From NCBI GenBank assembly GCA_964413365.1, contig CAYPRM010000041.1, forward strand, positions 1 to 10,166: a DNA stretch of 10,166 nt, read 5' to 3'. Under the pieces are notes generated by a model. It ran no database searches. It had not been told where the DNA came from and worked only from the letters and a program-made list of their open reading frames with translations. Shown here one piece after another: positions 1 through 4,555 of this stretch. Within the stretch, counting starts at the first letter, position 1. Each line of letters starts with the position of its first letter. Source of the DNA: RGIG4608 sp964413365. Its GTDB lineage: Bacteria; Bacillota; Clostridia; Oscillospirales; CAG-272. The position numbers and the translations under genes are program-made.

Positions 1-1
1 A

Positions 2-115
2 CTCCCAAATATTTGCACCAAGCAGGGCAACGAGTTCAACGGTGAGCCGTGTGACCCCGTCCCCGATAATGTCATCCTTGTGTTTTCTCCTGAGCGTGAC
101 ACTTGGCCTTTCTGA
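2..115 (+). CDS. C-terminal end of an unknown plus-strand gene (partial)
   Basis: An open frame enters from the left edge and ends in TGA at 113-115, giving 37 residues that end in ...SPERDTWPF. It is the only plausible coding sequence on the plus strand and it converges on the minus-strand lysis operon, which ends in a terminator about 70 bases further on. The fragment has an ordinary mixed composition with two Cys and two Trp/Phe-rich ends, but I do not recognise a family. It could be flanking host DNA at a prophage end or a phage gene transcribed in the opposite direction. Because the start is outside the window, even its reality is only moderately supported. Confidence 0.4.
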   Translation, partial: LPNICTKQGNEFNGEPCDPVPDNVILVFSPERDTWPF

Positions 116-182
116 GCGGTTATAACCGCCACTGTCAGCCGGACGGCCGCCTCTCATCATCCGACAACGGAAATAAAAAAAC

Positions 183-218
183 GCCCCTCCGTGTCAGCAA
201 ACGCCAGCACGGAGGGGC
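183..218 (-). terminator. Intrinsic terminator closing the lysis operon
   Basis: A perfect 11-bp inverted repeat (GCCCCTCCGTG at 183-193, CACGGAGGGGC at 208-218) encloses a 14-base loop. On the minus strand it is followed by GTTTTTTTATTT, a good U-tract, so it ends transcription from the holin gene, whose stop is about 10 bases away. On the plus strand there is only an A-run after the stem, so it would be a poor terminator for the converging gene. Confidence 0.9.
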
Positions 219-228
219 AAAAATACAT

Positions 229-552
229 TTAGGTGTTCACAGAATCCTTGTACTTGGTCAGGATATCCGTGAGCTTATCAAAGCCGAACATAGCAGCATA
301 GGCAACCATCAGACCGACGATCACTGCTGCAGCAATGTAGTACCACAGCACGACGAGCCCGGTGTAACTTGCCCATGCGAAGAAGGCCAGCATGGTCAGT
401 GCAACAGCCACGATGATGGCCAGCAGATCGGTAGGAATCTTGTTCCAGGTCAGCTTCTTCAGCACCTCGACGACGATGTTGGTCAGAGCGACCAGCAGGG
501 CAATCACGGTCAGCAGCATAGCCGCATGGTTGGTAATAACGGTCATATCCAT
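229..552 (-). CDS. Phage holin, three membrane helices
   Basis: A 107-residue very hydrophobic protein with three predicted membrane segments at about residues 11-31, 41-62 and 64-88, and a charged C-terminal tail (DKLTDILTKYKD). Size, topology and position directly behind the endolysin gene fit a phage holin, which makes holes in the cytoplasmic membrane at a set time so that the endolysin reaches the cell wall. The ATG at 552 has AGGAGG at 561-566 with 8 bases between; the second in-frame ATG two codons later is spaced less well. It is the last gene of the operon before the terminator. The holin call rests on topology and context; the exact holin family is not resolved. Confidence 0.85.
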   Translation of the reverse strand: MDMTVITNHAAMLLTVIALLVALTNIVVEVLKKLTWNKIPTDLLAIIVAVALTMLAFFAWASYTGLVVLWYYIAAAVIVGLMVAYAAMFGFDKLTDILTKYKDSVNT

Positions 553-591
553 AAATTTTTCCTCCTGTTATCGTTGAAAGATGGTTTGAGC

Positions 592-1623
592 TTACAGTTT
601 GGTGATGGAGTCGGCATCAACCCAGCCGTACACGGTGGAGCCGCCGCCGGATACGGCCACTACATGATAGGGATGCTTGCTCTTGCCGAGCTGGTAGATG
701 CTGGTCACGCGGGCCTTGCCGGGTTTACAGGTCTTGCCTGTGGTAGCATTGGCACTGGTGTAGTGCTTTGTGGCAAGGCAGTTGACCGCATCGCCCACAT
801 TGGGATAATAGGGCTTGTCAGCGGTCAGGTACTTCACATTCACCGGGCTACAGATGGAATTTTTACCATCGGTGGACTTATCAATGACAGCACGATCACC
901 GGTAACTTCTCGGACAATCCACTTTTTCGCCCTGACCCACGCAGGGATGGCCTTTCCGTTGTAATAGGTCGCATTGGCGGCAATCGACACCACATCGCCC
1001 TTCTCGACGGCCTTGCCAGTAGTCTGCTCCGGCTTCTCTGGTGCCACGGGACTTGCCGTTCCCATAGCGGCCTTGACAGCCGCACGGAAGGTGTCCATGG
1101 TGTATCCCGTGCCGAGCTGAGTCCACAGGTGTTCGGGGTCGCCGTGATTGGATGCCACGCCCCGCTTGTGGCCTTCCTTGTGGCTGATGATCACGCCATC
1201 AGCGGTAGGATTCAGACCATACTCCTTGCAGAGATAGGCAAACAGCTCCACGGCGGCATTGTAGGTGCGGGTGGCCATGGTCTTCGCCTTTTCCTTATTG
1301 GAGCAGGTGAAAGTTGCACCGCTGGTGTACTTGATGCAGTCGGGCTCACACATTTCAACGCCAATATGGGTGTTGTTTGCGTCACCGCCGGCATGCCAGC
1401 CCCGGTGGTTCCACGGAAGGGTCTGATAGATATCGCCGGTGTTGGCATCGATGAAGCCATGAACGCAGGCGTTGTTGTAGCTGGCACTGTTCCAGCGCTT
1501 GACGAACACGGAAGCAGACGGCTGCGAGCAGCCGACGGAGTGCAACATCAGGCCCTTGGGCGTGATCTTCCTCCCACCGGTGTAGCAGGGGTTCTTTGTC
1601 AAAATGCTTTGAATGATGTTCAT
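592..1623 (-). CDS. Endolysin: N-acetylmuramoyl-L-alanine amidase (PGRP/Amidase_2 type)
   Basis: A 343-residue endolysin that should cut the bond between muramic acid and L-Ala of peptidoglycan. The catalytic domain fills about residues 18-185, with zinc-ligand candidates His28 (LMLHSVG), His148 (IISHKEGH) and Asp162 (HGDPEHLW), and the conserved GWHAGG block at 75-80. After a Pro/Glu linker (about 190-205) come two SH3-like segments (about 206-268 and 272-343, ending YGWVDADSI), likely for wall binding. The chosen ATG at 1623 has AGGAGGA about 7 bases upstream; the same frame is open to 1704, but that extension overlaps the preceding gene and has no ribosome site. There is no signal peptide, so export depends on the holin 39 bases downstream. 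Confidence 0.93.
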   Translation of the reverse strand: MNIIQSILTKNPCYTGGRKITPKGLMLHSVGCSQPSASVFVKRWNSASYNNACVHGFIDANTGDIYQTLPWNHRGWHAGGDANNTHIGVEMCEPDCIKYTSGATFTCSNKEKAKTMATRTYNAAVELFAYLCKEYGLNPTADGVIISHKEGHKRGVASNHGDPEHLWTQLGTGYTMDTFRAAVKAAMGTASPVAPEKPEQTTGKAVEKGDVVSIAANATYYNGKAIPAWVRAKKWIVREVTGDRAVIDKSTDGKNSICSPVNVKYLTADKPYYPNVGDAVNCLATKHYTSANATTGKTCKPGKARVTSIYQLGKSKHPYHVVAVSGGGSTVYGWVDADSITKL

Positions 1624-1642
1624 GCTTTTTTCCTCCTGAGTA

Positions 1643-2071
1643 TTATTGGGACAAGAAGTCGTGCTTCTTGAGCCTGTCATCGTACACTCTGCCAATGTTG
1701 GCAATGGCGTGAACGCAACGACTGTTTTTGTAGTCCTTGTGTTCTTTGCAATAGGCCTCGTAGCAGTCGATCACCGCAAGAATTTCAATGAAATCCTCTC
1801 GGGTATGTGGGATGTCACGGAGCAGCTCATTGTTGAACTGCAGTATCCGCTGTCGATGACTGTCAGCATCCCTCTGGTCATCGACACGGATGTGCTCATC
1901 CAGCTTTTTCTGTGTCTGTTTCAGCTCGGCAAGGACTTCGGCGTTAAGTGCCTTCCCAATCGCCTTGGCGATTGCCGACCATGGGTTGATCTTTATGGGG
2001 GCGATCTCCACCAGTGTCAGAAGCACCAGCAGAAGACCGCCGCCATCCATCAAAAGTTCCTTCAATTCCAC
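1643..2071 (-). CDS. Small phage membrane protein of the lysis cassette, GTG start
   Basis: A 142-residue protein with one N-terminal membrane segment (about residues 9-26, GGGLLLVLLTLVEIAP), then the typical phage stretch PIKINPWSAIAKAIGKALN and a charged, probably coiled-coil region (about 45-95). Proteins of this layout are often found just upstream of amidase and holin in Clostridia prophages; their role is unknown, and a holin-like, antiholin or spanin-like job is only inferred. The GTG at 2071 has AGGAGG at 2078-2083 with a 6-base spacer. The frame stays open to another GTG at 2116, which also has a ribosome-site-like GGGAGG (2129-2134); that form would add 15 residues with net charge about +6 in front of the helix. 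The gene ends 19 bases before the amidase start. Confidence 0.8.
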   Translation of the reverse strand: MELKELLMDGGGLLLVLLTLVEIAPIKINPWSAIAKAIGKALNAEVLAELKQTQKKLDEHIRVDDQRDADSHRQRILQFNNELLRDIPHTREDFIEILAVIDCYEAYCKEHKDYKNSRCVHAIANIGRVYDDRLKKHDFLSQ

Positions 2072-2141
2072 ATTTTGCCTCCTTACTTTTCGTGCGCTTC
2101 TGTATTTTTTATCCACTCACAACAACCACCTCCCAAAATAA

Positions 2142-2167
2142 AAAAGCAACCCGATAAGGTTGCTTTT
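2142..2167 (-). terminator. Intrinsic terminator upstream of the lysis cassette
   Basis: A perfect 10-bp inverted repeat (AAAAGCAACC at 2142-2151, GGTTGCTTTT at 2158-2167) encloses a 6-base loop. On the minus strand the stem runs into TTTTTTATTTT, a clear U-tract, so it should end or attenuate transcription coming from the genes to the right before the lysis genes. Confidence 0.8.
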
Positions 2168-2215
2168 CGGAACACAACCATTTCTGGCTGCGTATATTTT
2201 TGGGGACAATGAAAA

Positions 2216-2234
2216 GGAGCTGCCGGGCAGCTCC
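2216..2234 (-). terminator. Short hairpin terminator directly behind the 61-residue gene
   Basis: An 8-bp G+C-rich inverted repeat (GGAGCTGC at 2216-2223, GCAGCTCC at 2227-2234) with a 3-base loop, about 6 bases past the stop codon at 2240. On the minus strand it is followed by TTTTC, a short U-tract. It stands in tandem with the stronger terminator at 2142-2167. Confidence 0.6.
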
Positions 2235-2239
2235 CCTTC

Positions 2240-2425
2240 TCACAAATCCGGTGCTTCGTCTGCACCGAGGATTCTTGCATATTGGTCAAGAGAATGCTTG
2301 ACCATCGTTGTCTCTGCCTCGGTGAGGTTCCGGGCGTGGGCAAGTTCCATCGCCAGGTGCCGGATTACCTTTGCCTGTTCCTCCACCAGAGCGCATAGCA
2401 ATTCGATTATTTTCAGGTTGGACAC
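2240..2425 (-). CDS. 61-residue hypothetical protein in its own transcription unit
   Basis: A small, largely helical protein (starts MSNLKIIELLCALVEEQAK, ends GADEAPDL) without membrane segments. I do not recognise a named family; small proteins with a similar LKIIELLCALVEEQAK-like start occur between tail and lysis genes of Clostridia prophages as far as I recall. The GTG start at 2425 has AAGGAG with a 7-base spacer. What stands out is its setting: a promoter (-35 at 2477-2482, -10 at 2455-2460) in front, an inverted repeat CACGGTAT/ATACCGTG that spans the ribosome site and contains the start codon, and two terminators behind. It therefore looks like a self-contained unit, the layout of a phage moron or of a lysis-timing regulator. 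Confidence 0.75.
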   Translation of the reverse strand: MSNLKIIELLCALVEEQAKVIRHLAMELAHARNLTEAETTMVKHSLDQYARILGADEAPDL

Positions 2426-2454
2426 GGTATAACTCCTTTCGAGATAATACCGTG
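2423..2454 (-). promoter_or_regulatory. Inverted repeat over the ribosome site and start of the 61-residue gene
   Basis: A perfect 8-bp inverted repeat, CACGGTAT (2423-2430) and ATACCGTG (2447-2454), with 16 bases between that hold the AAGGAG ribosome site. One arm contains the GTG start codon; the other lies directly against the -10 box. It can be read as an operator with two half-sites about two helical turns apart, or as an RNA stem hiding the start codon. Since transcription should begin near 2447-2448, most of the promoter-side arm would not be in the RNA, which favours the operator reading. Confidence 0.55.
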
Positions 2455-2482
2455 ATTATAGCTCCCTTCACGCCGTTGTCAT
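2455..2482 (-). promoter_or_regulatory. Sigma-A-type promoter for the 61-residue gene
   Basis: On the minus strand a perfect TATAAT (2455-2460) is preceded, with a 16-base spacer, by ATGACA (2477-2482), close to the consensus TTGACA. The predicted start of transcription is near 2447-2448, about 22 bases before the GTG start of the 61-residue gene. It lies in the gap after the stop of the CBM-like gene, as expected for a real promoter. Confidence 0.7.
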
Positions 2483-2497
2483 GAAAGAAGTTAGAAA

Positions 2498-2514
2498 ATA
2501 ACGGAATGCGTTAT
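2498..2514 (-). terminator. Weak hairpin at the end of the CBM-like gene
   Basis: A 6-bp inverted repeat (ATAACG 2498-2503, CGTTAT 2509-2514, 5-base loop) that includes the TAA stop of the CBM-like gene and is followed on the minus strand by TTTTC. The stem is short and A+T-rich, so it may only be a weak terminator that separates the upstream transcript from the promoter at 2455-2482. Confidence 0.35.
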
Positions 2515-2954
2515 GCCGCAACTTCCACATACAGGCCGACCAAATCAGCCAGCGTGTTGTAGACTGGGGCGCCGGTGCTGCGTGTACAGAGGTACATTAC
2601 GCCATTCTGGCTGTAGTAACTGCCCTCGACCAGCTCCATGTTACCGTCGTAAGGAATGGGATCCTCGAGCGTACCGGCGTGTGTTTCGTCAATCCGGGTG
2701 TACAGGGATTCCGTTCCAACGCCCGGTACCCAATCCGATTGGAATGTAGGGTTGGCGTTGACACACTTGTACAAGTCCTCTCCATAGAGGAACTTATACC
2801 CGGCCTCATCGGTCTGTACAGATCCAACCTCTACCAGCTTCTCCCACCGTGGGTACAGTGTCTTAGCTGCCAGAGCATCGGCATCCGGGAGGAGCTGGGC
2901 GGCTTTCTCTGTATGTTGCCGGGTCAGCGTTGCCCGTTCAATCAATGTAGCCAT
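2511..2954 (-). CDS. Phage tail-end protein with CBM5/12 (chitin-binding)-like repeats
   Basis: A 147-residue protein. Residues 52-90 (YKFLYGEDLYKCVNANP, then DWVPG and LYTRID) carry the pattern of a family 5/12 carbohydrate-binding module (Y-x-C ... W-x-P ... L-W/Y), and residues about 100-145 (MELVEGSYYSQNGVMYLC) look like a second, degenerate copy. Residues 1-45 are helical. Such proteins sit at the tail-fibre end of many Clostridia prophages and probably bind wall or capsule sugars. The ATG at 2954 overlaps the preceding stop as TGATG, so its translation is coupled to the upstream gene; the GTG one codon earlier is a possible alternative. It is one of only two genes here that look like structural (tail) genes. 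Family assignment is by pattern only. Confidence 0.65.
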   Translation of the reverse strand: MATLIERATLTRQHTEKAAQLLPDADALAAKTLYPRWEKLVEVGSVQTDEAGYKFLYGEDLYKCVNANPTFQSDWVPGVGTESLYTRIDETHAGTLEDPIPYDGNMELVEGSYYSQNGVMYLCTRSTGAPVYNTLADLVGLYVEVAA

Positions 2955-3253
2955 CACATCACCCCCAGAATTTTGAGTGCCTGTGTACTGATTTGGAACG
3001 CCGCCGCCAGTGCAGCCGCTGCCTCCTCCGGCAGATCAACTGCCTTGTTAATGCGGTATTCGTCAAAAGAATAGCCTGCGACTTCCTCGGTGGAGATAAC
3101 CTCTCCAGCCTCGTCCGTAACAGGCAGGGTCACGGTGGTTTCGGTGATATTCACCGGAAGAAACATCGTGCCTCCGTCAACCTTTGCTTCCGGGTAGATT
3201 GTTGATACCCGGTGCGACTTTTCCCAGTTCCCGTTGTTTTCTACGATAAGCAT
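2954..3253 (-). CDS. Small phage protein, probably tail-associated, unknown function
   Basis: A 99-residue protein (begins MLIVENNGNWEKSHRV, ends QALKILGVM) with a β-rich first half and an Ala-rich helical C-terminus (EEAAAALAAAF). The ATG at 3253 has AGGAGG 9 bases upstream, and its end overlaps the start of the CBM-like gene (TGATG), so the two are translated together. It occupies the place of the short genes found after the last tail protein in siphovirus-type prophages (compare the XkdW position in PBSX-like elements), but I see no named domain. Its first 77 bases overlap the ORF that comes from the right. Confidence 0.6.
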   Translation of the reverse strand: MLIVENNGNWEKSHRVSTIYPEAKVDGGTMFLPVNITETTVTLPVTDEAGEVISTEEVAGYSFDEYRINKAVDLPEEAAAALAAAFQISTQALKILGVM

Positions 3254-3368
3254 TTTTCAACGCCTCCTCTGCGTATTTCTTCAACTCCCTCCGAAGCGAT
3301 TTTGCGTCAGCATGAGCATTATGAGCGTCCATCGCTTCAAAGCGTTTCCAATAGCTTTCTTCGGTCAT
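3177..3368 (-). CDS. Short ORF, possibly the truncated 5' end of a head gene; junction candidate
   Basis: A 63-residue, highly charged helical ORF from ATG 3368 (a GTG at 3389 would add 7 residues). Its first part (MTEESYWKRFEAMDAHN) is reminiscent of the start of SPP1-gp7/Mu-F-type minor head proteins, which usually begin with a YWxxRFE-like helix and run to several hundred residues; here the frame stops early and overlaps the next gene by 77 bases, which functional neighbours here do not do. No good ribosome site precedes either start. The frame is also the direct continuation of the methyltransferase frame past its TAG. I read it as a broken gene at a deletion joint, but an ordinary small gene or a chance frame cannot be excluded. 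Confidence 0.35.
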   Translation of the reverse strand: MTEESYWKRFEAMDAHNAHADAKSLRRELKKYAEEALKNAYRRKQRELGKVAPGINNLPGSKG

Positions 3369-3413
3369 CCTGCCATTCGCAACCGCCACTGCATTCTCAC
3401 GGATGTGTATGCC

Positions 3414-3923
3414 CTAAAACAGAGTGAGCTGGCCGCTTTCGGTATCGTTGAACACAGGGATGGGTGCAGGCGGCGTAGGTTCTGATGCAACAGGAATTTC
3501 GCAGGTCCTTGCGGTTGCTGTCGCAATTCTGCGACAGCTATCTGTCTCCACACCACGCCATGTCCGGCCAAGCCGGATAACCCACTGCGGATTGACAAAA
3601 TTGAGCGGCATGAACCAAACATCCTGGTATTCCGTGATGTTCGGCCACAGGATAGGACCGGTGACCGGGTGGCAGAGAGTATCGGCTACGACCACATATC
3701 CGGCACATCCGAGCAATGAGAGTTGCACATAGCACATCATTGCCGCTGTTCGGTCAATGTCCTGCCCTACAAAAAAGGCTTTTGTGCTGTCAATTCCAGC
3801 AATGTCCAGTGCATTCCTTGCGCCGATCAGTGTCGCTCCGGCACCGCAGGCTGGGTCGTTGATGGCGATCCACTCTTTTTCTTCCAGCAATCTTGGTGCG
3901 CTCGATGTTGTGATACTTGCCAT
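3414..3923 (-). CDS. SAM-dependent DNA methyltransferase-like protein (N6_Mtase type), N-terminally truncated
   Basis: A 169-residue protein with a clear SAM-binding motif I, NDPACGAGAT (residues 22-31), followed by the type I MTase-like segment FFVGQDIDRTAAMMCYVQLSLLG and an end (ESGQLTLF) usual for small phage adenine methylases. The phage family I recall is about 220-270 residues, with a helical N-terminus and an FFTP motif before motif I; here only 21 residues precede motif I, and an in-frame TGA blocks any extension. No N/DPPY/F catalytic motif is visible, so activity is doubtful. The ATG lies 3 bases after the SleB stop, so translation is probably coupled through the GGGGTGGTGAG upstream. 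Best reading: a 5'-truncated methyltransferase, perhaps a remnant. Confidence 0.7.
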   Translation of the reverse strand: MASITTSSAPRLLEEKEWIAINDPACGAGATLIGARNALDIAGIDSTKAFFVGQDIDRTAAMMCYVQLSLLGCAGYVVVADTLCHPVTGPILWPNITEYQDVWFMPLNFVNPQWVIRLGRTWRGVETDSCRRIATATARTCEIPVASEPTPPAPIPVFNDTESGQLTLF

Positions 3924-3926
3924 TGC

Positions 3927-4541
3927 TCACTCACCACCCCAAAACCAGGGATAGCAGAATGTGTGACCGCCGATTGTTCCCCATACACTGTCATTCTCTG
4001 CGGTGGTTGCGAAGAACACCACTTCCAGCGGAAGAATATTGGGACCGTTTAATGCCGCTTCGATCGCAAGGTACTGGGTGTTGTCCGGGTCGGCGGTATG
4101 TACCATGCCAGCCGTGGAAAACTGGCCTTTCTGGTAAATGACTTCGTTGAGGGTATCGGGGAAATACTCAGACAGCATCCGGTTGAAAACGACTTCTGCA
4201 ACAGCCTGTTGGCCTTCAAAGCTTTCGCCCCTGGCTTCCAGCCAGACGATTTTCGCCAGCAGCACCATATCCTCATCGCTCAAGGAAATATTTTCATATC
4301 GGGATGTCGCAGGTAGAGGTTCTTGCGGCTCCGGGCTTGTGGTCGCATTCTCCTGCTGATAGATCAGCTCAACCAACTGTGGTGATCCCTGGGCCGAAGC
4401 ATCAGCTGATGCAACAACAGGGGTGGGACTCGCATCCTCTGCGCAGGTGGTGATGATAATTGCTGCGAATACCGCAAAGAACAGGGCGTTCAAAAGGCGG
4501 TACATGAGCCTTCTTTGGCTCCGGGATCTCTTTCTGTTCAT
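3927..4541 (-). CDS. SleB-type cell wall hydrolase (spore-cortex-lytic-like), membrane anchored
   Basis: A 204-residue protein with a basic N-terminus (RKRSRSQRR), one membrane or signal segment (about residues 14-33, NALFFAVFAAIIITTC), a Ser/Pro/Glu-rich linker (35-85), and a C-terminal SleB/hydrolase_2 domain (about 88-200). The domain has the conserved WLEARGE with the likely catalytic Glu102, AVAEVVFNR, the YQKGQFS block and the terminal GGHTFCYPWF. The family cleaves peptidoglycan glycan strands. It follows the replisome organizer by 14 bases with a GGAG site and is therefore in the early operon, not in the lysis cassette. It might alter the host wall or be a co-opted host-like gene. The Cys33 context (ITTC) does not make a good lipobox. 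Confidence 0.85.
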   Translation of the reverse strand: MNRKRSRSQRRLMYRLLNALFFAVFAAIIITTCAEDASPTPVVASADASAQGSPQLVELIYQQENATTSPEPQEPLPATSRYENISLSDEDMVLLAKIVWLEARGESFEGQQAVAEVVFNRMLSEYFPDTLNEVIYQKGQFSTAGMVHTADPDNTQYLAIEAALNGPNILPLEVVFFATTAENDSVWGTIGGHTFCYPWFWGGE

Positions 4542-4555
4542 AACACACTTCTCCT

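Noticed and set aside
1..228. A prophage attachment site or tRNA at the left edge.
   Set aside because: No tRNA-like cloverleaf and no duplicated core could be seen; the other end of the element is outside the window.
103..1671. A 522-codon open frame on the plus strand running antisense to the holin and amidase genes.
   Set aside because: It begins at a TTG without a ribosome site, passes through the terminator at 183-218, and lies opposite two clearly recognisable genes with good ribosome sites; its length follows from their codon use.
2083..2140. A promoter for the lysis genes after the terminator (TGGTTG ... TACAGA on the minus strand).
   Set aside because: Both hexamers are poor matches; read-through of the upstream terminators could also supply the transcript. 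Not strong enough to list.
3177..3416. Readthrough of the TAG at 3414-3416 to make a longer methyltransferase.
   Set aside because: The ESGQLTLF end before the TAG is a natural C-terminus of the family, and TAG is also the normal stop of the SSB gene, so recoding is not needed.
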